A DNA stretch of 33,461 bases from Bacteroidales bacterium (lineage in GTDB: Bacteria; Bacteroidota; Bacteroidia; Bacteroidales; F082), in contig JAGCPG010000138.1 of assembly GCA_017645245.1 (NCBI GenBank), positions 1 to 33,461 on the forward strand, written 5' to 3'. This document shows, in pieces, positions 1-8,963 of this stretch. The translations under genes were made by a program, and so were the position numbers. Below the pieces are notes generated by a model that did no database searches, had not been told where the DNA came from, and worked only from the letters and a program-made list of their open reading frames with translations. Position 1 is the first letter of the stretch. Each line of letters starts with the position of its first letter.

Positions 1-2
1 GC

Positions 3-3000
3 GACGGCCACACGCTGACCGTCAGTTACACCGACAACAGCAACGAACACTACTGCGGCCCGTTCCGCTTCATCAACGGCGCCACCATCAAAAATCTGCA
101 TGTGACGGGTTCGATATACAAGGAGAAGAAGAAGCACATAGGTGGCTTGGTGGGCAAAGCCTACGGCACCAACCAAATCATCAATTGCCGCTCGAGTGTC
201 GATATCCAGTCCAACACCGATGGCGACGGCTCACACGGCGGTTTCCTTGGCGACTTGCGTGACGGCACCACTAACTTCACAAGCTGTGTCTTCGATGGGA
301 AACTGCGAGGCACAAGAACCAAGAAATGGGGTGGTTTCGTAGGCTGGGTGGCCGACGGCGAACAGGCTAACTTCACCAACTGCGTCTTCAATCCGGCACT
401 GGTCAACGTCAAAGACGATGGTAACAGGACCTTTGCCCGCCGCAACGACGGCGACGATGTTTCCTTCACCAGTAGCTACTACTTCCAGACTCTCGGGAGT
501 GCCCAGGGCAAAGAGGCGTACAGCATCAGCGCCGATGCGCATGTGACGATGACCCCCTACGGTACCGAGGAACCCGGTGTCAACGGTGGCGTCACCTCCT
601 ACCTAATCTTTCACAACTACAACCCTTGTGTCATGTACGGCGATGTGCTTTACTCAGGCAACGGCGACCAAGTAAAACTCAACCTGAGCCTGAATGGCGA
701 ACCCATCGAAGACTATTCGACCGATCATTTCATTGCAAGTGCTGGAACCATCAACGGCAGCACAGATCCACGCACCCTTACCATGCCCAACGATGATGTC
801 ACCATCAGCCTTGCACCTACCGCTTTGGGCCTCTTCGTGGGCGACATGAGCGATCCTTACCTCATCTACACTTTCGAGCAATGGCAACAAATGTGTTCAC
901 GCATCAACAATGGCATGGCCGACAGTTATCACGGCGGCTATTATTGCGAGAAATACTACAAGCTGATGGCCGACATCACGCTTACGGAAACCCACAGTTC
1001 CGGCAACTCCGCAGTGATGGTGGGTATCAGCACGAGCGACAACACCAAGTTCCGTGGCACCTTCGACGGCAATGGGCACACCATTACCCTCGACATCACC
1101 GACAACAGCGATGACGACTATTGCGCCCCGTTCCGCTACCTCAGGGACGGCACCATCAAGAACCTGCATGTGGCAGGAACCATCGTCAAAACGGATAAAA
1201 AGAACGCCGGAGGACTTGTCGGAAAGGCCGAGGGCAGCAACACCATCCGCAACTGCCGTTCGAGTGTGGACATCTTCTTCGATGATGAAGGCGACTGCTC
1301 CAGCGGTGGCTTCGTTGGTGAGCTGCGCGATGGCAGCAATAACAGCACCAGTTTCTACAACTGCCTCTTCGACGGCACACTGCGCGGAAATGAAGCTTAT
1401 TGTTGGGGCGGCTTCGTCGGCTGGGTGGCCGATGACTGTTGGGCGAGATTCAATCATTGCCTCTTTAATCCCACGGATATCAACTTTGACATCAACGACA
1501 GCAACGACAACAGCAAGACCTTCGCCCGCGTCCATAGTGGCGGTCACATAGTTGTTGAAACCTGCTATTACAAGACGCTCATCAAGGACGCCCAAGGTAG
1601 CACCAACGCCAGCGGAATTGATGATGAGCAGCTACGCTTCAACCTCGGCCATGGCTGGGAAATCGTCACGGAGGTTGACGTTGCCAAAGTGGTGCCCATC
1701 ATGAAGAAATATTCTCTCTCAGGCGAAGGCACCGAAGCTTCACCTTATCTGATTACGTCCACCGATGACTGGAATGGTCTGGCAGGCAACATTTTTTTAG
1801 GTGAAACTTACAGCGGTAAATTCTTGCAGCTGACGGACAACATCACCGTCAACCGCATGATAGGCACAGGCACCACCAGCACCGCATGGAATCAATACTC
1901 CTTTAGTGGTACTTTCGATGGTGCAGGCAACACGCTGACTTTCGACTACTCCACCAATGTGGGCACCGAAGGTCTCATTGCCCCGTTCCGCTTCGTGGAC
2001 GGCGCCACCATAAAGAACCTCGTTGTTGATGGCACCATCGTTACCACCAACCTCTATGCCGCTGGCATCATCGGCCGCGTTGACGGCAACACTGCCCTCA
2101 CCAACTGCCGTTCCAGCGTCATCATCAACAGCAACTTTGCGGGCGAAGGCAACCACGGTGGCTTGATTGGCCTTATCCGTGGCGATGCCAACGCCACCAT
2201 TACAGGTTGCCTCTTCGACGGCAAAATGATTACCTTCAACTTGGGGGACGGAGGAGCTACCACCCACTGCGGTGGCTTGGTAGGTGAGACCTTTGATAAC
2301 GGTGACTATACCGCCCATGTAAGCATCATCAACAGCCTCTATGCACCTGCTGAACTCGCTGAAGGCGAGACCTCTGTTGACAATACCTGCAGCAGCACCT
2401 TGGCCCGCTACACCAACGAAGGCCAAGCCACCATCACCAACAGCTATTACACGCAGCCTTTAGGTACAGCGCAAGGCAAACAGGCGCGTACCATCAGCGG
2501 TAGCGGGTACGCCATCGTGGAGAATGCAGGCACAGCTACCGAATACGATGTCAGTGGCATCACCAGCTATGGCACGGGTATTGGCCTTACCTCCATGGTC
2601 CTCTCTGAGGAAGAAGAGGAATCGGAGGAAGTAGAGGAAGAGGTGGTGGTGCTTTATGCCGGCGATGGCGACAACGTGAGCCTTAACCTCAGTTGCATGC
2701 TGCCAGAGGGCTATGAAATTCACGGCTACCAAGTCAGCGCTGGAACTCTCGATGGTTTTGAAGACACCTATACGCTGACCATGCCCAATGAGGATGTTGT
2801 CATCACTGCCAACGTCACTCTTGTAACCGTTTACCGCGAAATAGAAGGCTATGGCGACGGCAACGACTGTTGGGCGTTTATCGCCTCACCGGTCGAAGGA
2901 AGCATCCTCCCCACGGCTGTCACCGACCTTGTGGGAACGTATGATTCCAGTACTGGATTGTACGATTATGACCTGTATCGTTTTAACCCATTAGCTAATT

Positions 3001-3992
3001 TGGAGTGGGAAAACTACAACAATGCCACTCACCAGGATGGTTTCAACCTCGTCAACGGCATGGGCTACCTCTATGCCACCAAGGAGACCAAGACCTTGGC
3101 TTTCACTGGCACGTTCAACACGGACAACAGCAAGACCCTTGAAAACCTTCCCGCAGGTTTCAACCTCGTGGGCAACCCGTTCACCGTGGCGGCCTACGTC
3201 AATAAGCCTTACTACACGCTGAACAGCGATGGTTCTGCCATTTTGACGACTACTTCTGAGGCTGCCATTCCGCCTTGCTACGGTGTCATCGTGGAAGTCA
3301 ATGGAAGCGAAGCCATCGTCTTCGACACTACAGCCCCCAGCCAGCAAAACGCCAACAACAATGGCAAACTGATAATCGCTTTAACACAGGCTATAGCCTC
3401 CCGTGGCGAAGCCGGTATGAAAACCCTCGACAACGCCATCGTGAGCTTCAACGAAGGCTTTGAACTGGGCAAGTTCTACTTCGGCCATCAGGATGCCAAC
3501 ATCTACATCCCCAAAAACGGCAAGGATTACGCCATCGCCTGCGCTGAAAACGGGGTAGGGGAGGTGCCTGTCAATTTCAAGACCCAAGAGAATGGCGAAT
3601 ACACGTTGACAGTCTCCGCATCTCTCAATTCTCACTTCTCAATTCTCACCTTAATCGACAACCTTACCGGAACTGACGTGAACCTGCTGCAAACGCCGTC
3701 ATACACCTTTACGGGCAACGTAAGTGATTACGCTTCGCGCTTCAAGCTGGTGTTCGTGGCCAACAACGCCGACCTCGGTGGCGAAGGCAGCGACGATTTC
3801 GCCTTCATCAGCAACGACGAGCTCATCGTCGACGGCTCTGGCATCGTCCAGATCATCGACTTGATGGGCCGCGTCCTCGTCACCCGCGATGCCAACGACA
3901 GCATCAGCTCCGAAGGCCTCGGCAGCGGGGTTTATGTGTTACGTTTGATTAATGGCGAGAATGTGAAGACCCAGAAGATCGTTGTGAAATAA
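3..3992 (+). CDS. GLUG-repeat cell-surface adhesin with T9SS type A sorting domain (5' partial)
   Basis: The reading frame is open from the first bases of the window, so the true start and signal peptide lie upstream; about 1329 residues are visible. Three long homologous repeats, each beginning with a G(H/N)T(L/I)T strand and containing PFR(F/Y), (G/A)TIKNL, NCRSSV and CLFDG/CVFDG motifs, start near 6, 1075 and 1927. Between them sit modules ending in LTMPN(D/E)DV. This GLUG-like pattern predicts a right-handed beta-helix or adhesin fold. The last ~350 residues form a module that starts at WAFIASP and closes with a sorting tail (QIIDLMGRVL, SGVYVLRL, TQKIVVK), known to direct outer-membrane export by T9SS. 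A Glu-rich patch lies at about 2608-2645. Ligand and exact function are unknown. It is paralogous to the pseudogene at 5610 and shares its C-terminal module with the gene at 14886. Confidence 0.85.
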   Translation, partial: DGHTLTVSYTDNSNEHYCGPFRFINGATIKNLHVTGSIYKEKKKHIGGLVGKAYGTNQIINCRSSVDIQSNTDGDGSHGGFLGDLRDGTTNFTSCVFDGKLRGTRTKKWGGFVGWVADGEQANFTNCVFNPALVNVKDDGNRTFARRNDGDDVSFTSSYYFQTLGSAQGKEAYSISADAHVTMTPYGTEEPGVNGGVTSYLIFHNYNPCVMYGDVLYSGNGDQVKLNLSLNGEPIEDYSTDHFIASAGTINGSTDPRTLTMPNDDVTISLAPTALGLFVGDMSDPYLIYTFEQWQQMCSRINNGMADSYHGGYYCEKYYKLMADITLTETHSSGNSAVMVGISTSDNTKFRGTFDGNGHTITLDITDNSDDDYCAPFRYLRDGTIKNLHVAGTIVKTDKKNAGGLVGKAEGSNTIRNCRSSVDIFFDDEGDCSSGGFVGELRDGSNNSTSFYNCLFDGTLRGNEAYCWGGFVGWVADDCWARFNHCLFNPTDINFDINDSNDNSKTFARVHSGGHIVVETCYYKTLIKDAQGSTNASGIDDEQLRFNLGHGWEIVTEVDVAKVVPIMKKYSLSGEGTEASPYLITSTDDWNGLAGNIFLGETYSGKFLQLTDNITVNRMIGTGTTSTAWNQYSFSGTFDGAGNTLTFDYSTNVGTEGLIAPFRFVDGATIKNLVVDGTIVTTNLYAAGIIGRVDGNTALTNCRSSVIINSNFAGEGNHGGLIGLIRGDANATITGCLFDGKMITFNLGDGGATTHCGGLVGETFDNGDYTAHVSIINSLYAPAELAEGETSVDNTCSSTLARYTNEGQATITNSYYTQPLGTAQGKQARTISGSGYAIVENAGTATEYDVSGITSYGTGIGLTSMVLSEEEEESEEVEEEVVVLYAGDGDNVSLNLSCMLPEGYEIHGYQVSAGTLDGFEDTYTLTMPNEDVVITANVTLVTVYREIEGYGDGNDCWAFIASPVEGSILPTAVTDLVGTYDSSTGLYDYDLYRFNPLANLEWENYNNATHQDGFNLVNGMGYLYATKETKTLAFTGTFNTDNSKTLENLPAGFNLVGNPFTVAAYVNKPYYTLNSDGSAILTTTSEAAIPPCYGVIVEVNGSEAIVFDTTAPSQQNANNNGKLIIALTQAIASRGEAGMKTLDNAIVSFNEGFELGKFYFGHQDANIYIPKNGKDYAIACAENGVGEVPVNFKTQENGEYTLTVSASLNSHFSILTLIDNLTGTDVNLLQTPSYTFTGNVSDYASRFKLVFVANNADLGGEGSDDFAFISNDELIVDGSGIVQIIDLMGRVLVTRDANDSISSEGLGSGVYVLRLINGENVKTQKIVVK
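3623..3650 (+). repeat. Heptamer array (4 x TCTCAMY-type) inside coding sequence
   Basis: Four consecutive 7-bp units read TCTCAAT, TCTCACT, TCTCAAT, TCTCACC. They lie inside the C-terminal module of the adhesin. The corresponding stretch of the paralogous module at 14886-18320 has an unrelated sequence. The array is translated as part of a SLNSHFSIL stretch. Confidence 0.75.
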
Positions 3993-4032
3993 GGATACGC
4001 CCTTGACAACGGTTTAAAAATGTCGTTTTATT

Positions 4033-4062
4033 TTGCTGGAAACAATACTTTTTGTACATTTG
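4033..4062 (+). promoter_or_regulatory. Bacteroidota promoter for the ATPase gene
   Basis: TTG at 4033-4035 is followed by 19 bases and then TACATTTG at 4055-4062, matching the -33/-7 consensus of Bacteroidota housekeeping promoters. Transcription should begin near 4066, which rules out the upstream in-frame TTG at 4033 as a start codon and supports ATG 4087. Confidence 0.75.
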
Positions 4063-4086
4063 CAGCAAAATAAAACGATTTTTTTT

Positions 4087-5529
4087 ATGAACGCAATCAT
4101 TGGTAGAGAAAAAGAGATAGAGGAACTTAACGAATTGTATAACAGTGATAAATCAGAGTTTGTTGCTGTATATGGACGTCGGCGTGTTGGCAAGACATTC
4201 CTTGTTGACGAAGCGTTGAAAGGGAGGATCACTTTCCGTCATGCGGGTTTATCGCCCGTTGACGAAGACGGGAAGAAGAACACGCTGAAGGATCAGTTGA
4301 AGCATTTTTACTTTTCCCTACAGATGCAAGGCATGAAGAAAAGCAAGTGTCCGTCCTCGTGGATGGAGGCATTCTTCATGCTCTCACAACTGTTGGAAAC
4401 CAAAGACACGGGGAAGCGACAGGTGGTGTTCCTTGATGAATTGCCGTGGCTCGACACGCCTCGTTCCGGTTTTATGACCGCTTTTGAGGGTTTTTGGAAC
4501 ACATGGGGCTGTCATCGCGACAATCTGATGCTTGTGGTCTGTGGCTCAGCCAACTCTTGGATGCTTGACAACCTGGTGAACAACCATGGTGGCCTTTACA
4601 GCAGGACAACCTACGAAGTAAAGCTCTGCCCCTTCAAATTGGGCGAGTGCGAAAAACTACTCAAGAAAAAAGGACTGCGGATGTCGAGATATGATATTGT
4701 GCAGAGCTATATGATCCTTGGCGGTATTCCTTATTATCTAGGCTATATGAAGAAAGGATTAAGCTTAGCACAAAACATTGACCAACTGTTCTTTGATGAA
4801 GACGCCAAATTGCGCGATGAATACGACCGCTTGTTTGCTTCGGTCTTTGCCAACCCAGAGCAAATGAAACAAATTGTGGGAATTCTAGGCACACGACGCA
4901 CGGGATTTACCCGACAGGAACTATTGTCTAAAGCAGGACTCGATGACAACGGAGCTTCGAGCAAGATGTTGAAAGCGCTTGTGGCGAGCGACTTCATCCA
5001 ACCGTATGTGCCTTTTGGCATGAGCAAACACGATGAACACTACAAGCTCATCGACCCATTTTGTTTGTTCTATCAAAAATTCGTGGCGGGACGATTGGAG
5101 TTGGATGCTGAATTCTGGATGCACAACGTGACAGCCCAGAGCGTTAATTCTTGGAGAGGATTCGCTTTCGAGGAGATTTGTCTGACTCATATTCGTCAGA
5201 TTAAACAGACCATCAACATCCTTGACGTTTCTTCCACTCAGTCAGCCTGGTCGCTTAAAGGCGATGATGAGAAAGAGGGCGGTCAGATAGACTTGCTGAT
5301 TAGCAGGAAAGACAACGTGGTGGATATGTGTGAGATGAAATTCTATAACGAGAGTTTTACGGTCAGCAAGGCCTATCATGCAAAACTTATCCATCGACAA
5401 AATCTTTTGGCTGAGCAATTGCCCAAACGTTCTTCCGTCCACCATGTGCTGATCACAACTTTTGGATTGAACTATAATGAATACAGCGGCATCTTCCAGC
5501 ATGTAATTACCATCGACCAACTTTTTTAG
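4087..5529 (+). CDS. AAA-family ATPase with C-terminal DUF234 / nuclease-like domain
   Basis: The protein has 480 residues from ATG 4087, chosen because the promoter -7 box ends at 4062. The N-terminus has MNAIIGREKEIEEL followed by Walker A GRRRVGKT at residues 30-37 and Walker B VVFLDELPW at about 113-121, the pattern of the archaeal-ATPase-like family (PF01637 type). A winged-helix-like middle follows. The C-terminal region resembles DUF234 and contains QIDLLI...CEMKFY, a PD-(D/E)xK-like arrangement at about residues 400-420. Members are common in Bacteroidota and archaea. Their role is poorly understood, with suggested links to mobile DNA or NTP-driven nuclease activity. It has its own promoter and sits between two GLUG paralogues without an obvious functional link to them. 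Family assignment is firm; function is not known. Confidence 0.85.
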   Translation: MNAIIGREKEIEELNELYNSDKSEFVAVYGRRRVGKTFLVDEALKGRITFRHAGLSPVDEDGKKNTLKDQLKHFYFSLQMQGMKKSKCPSSWMEAFFMLSQLLETKDTGKRQVVFLDELPWLDTPRSGFMTAFEGFWNTWGCHRDNLMLVVCGSANSWMLDNLVNNHGGLYSRTTYEVKLCPFKLGECEKLLKKKGLRMSRYDIVQSYMILGGIPYYLGYMKKGLSLAQNIDQLFFDEDAKLRDEYDRLFASVFANPEQMKQIVGILGTRRTGFTRQELLSKAGLDDNGASSKMLKALVASDFIQPYVPFGMSKHDEHYKLIDPFCLFYQKFVAGRLELDAEFWMHNVTAQSVNSWRGFAFEEICLTHIRQIKQTINILDVSSTQSAWSLKGDDEKEGGQIDLLISRKDNVVDMCEMKFYNESFTVSKAYHAKLIHRQNLLAEQLPKRSSVHHVLITTFGLNYNEYSGIFQHVITIDQLF

Positions 5530-5609
5530 CGTGAGATGATTTGATTATTAGTTTCTTACGCTATAAAAAAGTGGAGACTGTTATACACAACAAACAACAA
5601 TTCAACATA

Positions 5610-6144
5610 ATGAAAAAAATCCTCATCCTCCTCGCCCTCATTGCCTTCGCACCAATGGCTTGGGCACAATGGACAGGCAGCGGAACCGCGTCCGACCCGT
5701 ACCAAATCAGTTCAACGACCGACTGGAACACACTGGCCACCAACGTGAACAACGGGAGCCAAACCTACAGCGGCACATACTTCAAGTTGACAGCCGACAT
5801 CACAGTGGAGAGCCAACGCCGAAAAATGGGGCGGCTTCGTGGGTTGGGTGGCCAGCGGACGCACCGTCACCTTCAACAACTGCCTGTTCGATCCCACACA
5901 AATCAGTGTTAACGCCAACAGCAATGGGGGCGACGACAACTTTGCCTTCATCAGCAACGGCGAGCTCATCGTCCTCGGTGAAGGAACCCTCCAAGTCTTC
6001 GATGTCATCGGTCACCAACTACTCACCAAGGAACTTTCCACTTTCCACTCTCCACTTTCCACTTCCCTCTTCCCCGCTGGCGTTTACGTGTTGAGGCTGA
6101 CTAATGGGGAGAATGTGAAGACCCAGAAAATTGTCGTGAAATAA
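5610..6144 (+). pseudogene. Deleted remnant of a GLUG/T9SS adhesin paralogue
   Basis: ATG 5610 begins a clear signal peptide (MKKILILLALIAFAPMAWAQ) followed by a GLUG-type N-terminus (GTASDPYQIS, TYFKLTADI). Near 5812 the homologous reading frame jumps: WGGFVGWVASG, matching the first adhesin of the window, continues in the +1 frame from about 5826. A second, in-frame fusion near 5930 joins a repeat (LFDPTQISVNANSN) directly to the start of the sorting tail (FAFISNGELIV...TQKIVVK). Almost all of the ~1000-residue body is therefore missing. As read, the first frame stops at 5912 without a sorting tail. Two deletions in a former paralogue explain this better than sequencing error, because both joins lose long homologous stretches. 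Confidence 0.75.
6033..6067 (+). repeat. Heptamer array (5 x ACTTTCC-type)
   Basis: Five units ACTTTCC, ACTTTCC, ACTCTCC, ACTTTCC, ACTTCCC lie within the sorting-tail part of the pseudogene and are read as LSTFHSPLSTSLF where the paralogue has a short polar loop. Confidence 0.75.
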
Positions 6145-6149
6145 AATAA

Positions 6150-6179
6150 TATGATATAAAGTTATATGATATAAAATTA
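6150..6179. repeat. 15-bp tandem duplication
   Basis: TATGATATAAAGTTA (6150-6164) is followed immediately by TATGATATAAAATTA (6165-6179), one mismatch apart, in the AT-rich gap after the pseudogene. Confidence 0.7.
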
Positions 6180-6185
6180 TTTCAT

Positions 6186-6202
6186 TTTCACCTTTCAACT
6201 CC
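6186..6202 (+). repeat. Short heptamer repeat (2 units)
   Basis: TTTCACC TTTCAAC TCC. Its ACCTTTCAACTCC portion is identical to the right-hand end of the array at 8597-8630, so both belong to the same dispersed repeat type. Confidence 0.5.
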
Positions 6203-6253
6203 TCAAAGCTGAAGAAAAAAACATCTTTTTTTTCATCCTAAGAAAATAATCAC

Positions 6254-6261
6254 TACCTTTG
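6254..6261 (+). promoter_or_regulatory. -7 box upstream of nfnAB
   Basis: TACCTTTG matches TAnnTTTG and lies 24 bases before ATG 6286. A strict TTG is not present at -33; that region is a T-rich run. Confidence 0.6.
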
Positions 6262-6285
6262 GCCATCTTTTAAACCCATATCACC

Positions 6286-8553
6286 ATGTTTGAAATTGTA
6301 CAAAAGAAGACTTTTGCGGCGGAAACCTACCTGATGGACGTTTACGCCCCTAGAATTGCCCAATCTGCTTTGCCAGGTCAATTCCTTATCATTAAAATGG
6401 AAGAAAACTCGGAACGTATCCCTTTGACAATCAGTGATTATCAACGTGTTAAGGGTACAGTAACCATTGTTTTCAAAGCTATCGGTGAATCCACCAAAAA
6501 GATGGCGGAATATCAAGTTGGCGACAGCTTCCACGATGTGGTGGGACCCCTCGGAAAGCCTTCAGAGTTTGCTACTATGACGGCTGAAGAGCTCCGCAAG
6601 CGTTCTTTTGTGTTCATCGGCGGTGGTGTGGGTATCGCTCCCATTTTCCCACAGGTGAAATGGTTGTATGAACATGGTGCCGTAGCCGACTGTATTATCG
6701 GCGCCCGCACTAAAGACCTTTTGATTTACGAAAAGGAACTTTCGGAATACTGCCACCTTTATGTGACTTCCGACGACGGCTCCACCGGCCGCAAGGGGTT
6801 GGTGACCGACGTGTTGCGCCAACTGGTGGCCAGCGGAAAGGTCTATGACGAAGCGGTAGCCATCGGACCGATGATCATGATGAAGTTCGCCACCAAGACC
6901 TGTGAGGAGTTGGGCATCCGCTGCACCATCTCGCTCAATAGCATTATGGTCGACGGTACCGGCATGTGCGGCGCCTGCCGCGTGAGCATTGCCGGCAAGA
7001 CTAAGTTCACCTGTATTGACGGTCCGGAGTTCCTTGGCAAGGATGTGGACTTCGACGAGGCCATGAAACGTCAGGCCATGTATAACAACGTGGTTACCCG
7101 CAAGCAGCTTGTTGCCGAAGAGAAAGCCGAAGGCCATGAGTGCCACATTGGCGGCATCTCCGAAGAGACATTCGATAAGAAACATAGAGTACCCGTTCCA
7201 GAACAAAAACCTGAGATCCGTGCCCACAACTTCGACGAGGTGTGCCTGGGCTATTCGCCCGACATGGCCATCATGGAGGCGCAACGTTGCCTCAACTGCA
7301 AGGATCCGCAATGTGTGAAACACTGCCCAGTCAACGTCAACATCCCAGGGTTCATCGCCCGTGTTGCCAAAGGCGACTTCGAGGGTGCCGCTGGTGTCAT
7401 CAGTTGCGACTCGGCACTGCCTGCCGTCTGCGGTCGTGTGTGCCCTCAGGAAACCCAATGCGAAGGCAGCTGCATCATGGGCAAGAAGTTCGAACCTATT
7501 GCCATCGGCAAGCTGGAACGCTTCGTGGGCGATTATGCCATCGAGCATGATCTGCACTTTGACAGCCAAAGCATCCCGAACGGCCATAAGGTGGCTATCA
7601 TCGGTAGCGGTCCCTCAGGTTTGACCTGTGCCAAAGACCTGCTCTCGATGGGTTACGACGTCACCATCTTCGAGGCCTTGCATGAGTTGGGCGGCGTGTT
7701 GATGTATGGCATTCCGTCGTTCCGTCTGCCGAAAGATACTGTGGTGAAGAAAGAGGTGGAGAGCGTCCGCCGTCTGGGTGCCAAATTTGAGAAAGACGTG
7801 GTCATTGGCCGCACCATCACCATCGACGAATTGATGCACCGCGAGGGCTTTGAGGCCGTGTTTGTTGGCTCTGGCGCTGGCTTCCCGATGATGCTCAACG
7901 TCCCAGGAGAGAACCTTTGTGGTGTGGTCTCCGCCAATGAGTTCCTGACTAGAAACAACCTGCTGTTCGCTTATAAGGAAGGCTTCGAGACCCCGAATTT
8001 TGTGGGTAAGAAAGTCGCCGTCGTAGGCGGTGGCAACGTGGCCATGGATGCCGCCCGTACCGCATTGCGTCTGGGCTCTGAGGTGCATATCGTGTATCGT
8101 CGTTCCGAGGCTGAGCTCCCCGCCCGTGTAGAGGAGGTGCATCACGCCAAGGAAGAGGGCGTGCAGTTCGACCTGCTCACTGCTCCCGTAGAGGTGCTGG
8201 GCGACGAGAATGGATGGGTAAAAGGTTTCAAGTGCGTGAAATGCGAGCTTGGTGAGCCCGATGCCTCAGGCCGTCGCAGCCCGGTGCCGGTCGAAGGATC
8301 GGAGTTCATCCTCGATGTCGATATGATCATCATGGCTTTGGGTACCTCACCGAACCCGCTCATCGGCAGCACCACTCGCAACCTCGACTTGACCAAGAAA
8401 GGCTGCATCGTGGCCGACGAGGTGGGTGCCACTTCACGTCCGGGCATCTTCGCCGGCGGTGACGCCGTCAGTGGCGCCGCCACGGTGATCCTCGCCATGG
8501 GCGCCGGCAAGAAAGCCGCGAAGGCGATTGATGAATACATTAGGAATAATTGA
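6286..8553 (+). CDS. nfnAB: Fused NfnAB: NADH-dependent reduced ferredoxin:NADP+ oxidoreductase
   Basis: The 755-residue protein fuses a PyrK/NfnA-like flavoprotein (residues 1 to ~285) to a GltD/NfnB-like flavoprotein (~310-755). The first half has the FAD motif RIPLTIS, the NAD-site loop IGGGVGIAP at 111-119, and D223/C228/C231/C243 in GTGMCGACR...C, the Asp-plus-three-Cys [2Fe-2S] pattern known for NfnA. The second half has two four-Cys sets (C335, C338, C343, C347 and C382, C386, C392, C396) for [4Fe-4S] clusters, an FAD motif GSGPSG at 440-445, an NADPH motif GGGNVA and the closing FAGGDAV segment. The complex is cytoplasmic and couples NADH, NADPH and ferredoxin pools by flavin-based electron bifurcation. 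Automated pipelines often label such fusions dihydroorotate dehydrogenase B subunit/glutamate synthase; the residues favour NfnAB. Confidence 0.9.
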   Translation: MFEIVQKKTFAAETYLMDVYAPRIAQSALPGQFLIIKMEENSERIPLTISDYQRVKGTVTIVFKAIGESTKKMAEYQVGDSFHDVVGPLGKPSEFATMTAEELRKRSFVFIGGGVGIAPIFPQVKWLYEHGAVADCIIGARTKDLLIYEKELSEYCHLYVTSDDGSTGRKGLVTDVLRQLVASGKVYDEAVAIGPMIMMKFATKTCEELGIRCTISLNSIMVDGTGMCGACRVSIAGKTKFTCIDGPEFLGKDVDFDEAMKRQAMYNNVVTRKQLVAEEKAEGHECHIGGISEETFDKKHRVPVPEQKPEIRAHNFDEVCLGYSPDMAIMEAQRCLNCKDPQCVKHCPVNVNIPGFIARVAKGDFEGAAGVISCDSALPAVCGRVCPQETQCEGSCIMGKKFEPIAIGKLERFVGDYAIEHDLHFDSQSIPNGHKVAIIGSGPSGLTCAKDLLSMGYDVTIFEALHELGGVLMYGIPSFRLPKDTVVKKEVESVRRLGAKFEKDVVIGRTITIDELMHREGFEAVFVGSGAGFPMMLNVPGENLCGVVSANEFLTRNNLLFAYKEGFETPNFVGKKVAVVGGGNVAMDAARTALRLGSEVHIVYRRSEAELPARVEEVHHAKEEGVQFDLLTAPVEVLGDENGWVKGFKCVKCELGEPDASGRRSPVPVEGSEFILDVDMIIMALGTSPNPLIGSTTRNLDLTKKGCIVADEVGATSRPGIFAGGDAVSGAATVILAMGAGKKAAKAIDEYIRNN

Positions 8554-8556
8554 GTG

Positions 8557-8624
8557 GTGAGAGGTGAGAGGTGAGAGGTTGTTGACCGCGATAGCCACCT
8601 TTCACCTTTAACCTCTAACCTTTC
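8557..8624. repeat. Opposed heptamer arrays forming a potential hairpin
   Basis: Three GTGAGAG units (8557-8577) face four ACCTTTC/ACCTTTA/ACCTCTA/ACCTTTC units (8597-8624). Purine-rich left and pyrimidine-rich right arms can pair imperfectly around a 19-base loop. The element lies between convergent genes, so it could act as a terminator. The right arm also encodes the last residues and the stop codon of the minus-strand gene. Confidence 0.65.
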
Positions 8625-8914
8625 AACTCCACATAGAACACCGTCGGGTCGTCCTCCTCGCAGAACGACTCGTCGGTGTAATATTGTCCCGGCTTGCCGT
8701 CGTCGGTGAAGAGGTTTAAAACCACCTTCTTGAAGGGAATAGGTTTCCCTTGGTCGCTGTATTTCTGAACATCCTCCCGGGTAAGGCCTTCGATCTCCAT
8801 CATTTTGAGCATCATGGCCAGGTCGAGGTTCACGTTGAGCAGCTCCTGTTTCCACTCGATGCTGATCACCGCAGTGGTGTAGAGCTTGAAATTCTTGACG
8901 TCAATAGCCTTCAT
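8615..8914 (-). CDS. Small conserved-looking hypothetical protein (99 aa)
   Basis: The start is ATG at 8914 on the minus strand (MKAIDVKNFKLYTT). Longer in-frame starts would run back through the divergent promoter region and gene at 8964. The product has 99 residues, no signal peptide and no membrane segment. It contains an amphipathic MMLKMMEIEGLTREDVQKY helix and an acidic C-terminal half (ESFCEEDDPTVFY). I do not recognise the family. The C-terminus (VELKG and the TAG stop) lies in the heptamer array at 8597-8624, so the natural end may have been altered by repeat insertion. It is transcribed toward nfnAB and from a promoter overlapping that of the next gene. Confidence 0.65.
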   Translation of the reverse strand: MKAIDVKNFKLYTTAVISIEWKQELLNVNLDLAMMLKMMEIEGLTREDVQKYSDQGKPIPFKKVVLNLFTDDGKPGQYYTDESFCEEDDPTVFYVELKG

Positions 8915-8930
8915 ATCTGGTAATTTTTTG

Positions 8931-8938
8931 TAATTTTG
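8931..8938 (+). promoter_or_regulatory. -7 box for the MORN-like gene
   Basis: TAATTTTG fits TAnnTTTG and lies 25 bases before ATG 8964. Confidence 0.6.
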
Positions 8939-8941
8939 ACG

Positions 8942-8949
8942 CAAATTTA
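8942..8949 (-). promoter_or_regulatory. -7 box for the minus-strand 99-aa gene
   Basis: On the minus strand the sequence is TAAATTTG, 27 bases before the ATG at 8914. It faces the plus-strand box only 3 bases away. Confidence 0.6.
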
Positions 8950-8963
8950 AAAAAATAATCACT

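Noticed and set aside
897-2426. Minus-strand ORFs of ~200-230 codons under the GLUG adhesin
   Set aside because: Low-complexity Ala/Val-rich shadows of the repeats on the coding strand.
4033-4086. 18-codon N-terminal extension of the ATPase
   Set aside because: The region is the promoter itself; the conserved protein starts at MNAIIGRE.
5610-6144. Programmed frameshift in the GLUG remnant
   Set aside because: No slippery site is evident at 5812, and long homologous stretches are missing at both joins.
6286-7140. A stand-alone pyrK in the first half of the 6286 gene
   Set aside because: The frame continues into the GltD-like half; the true pyrK is next to pyrD at 26956.
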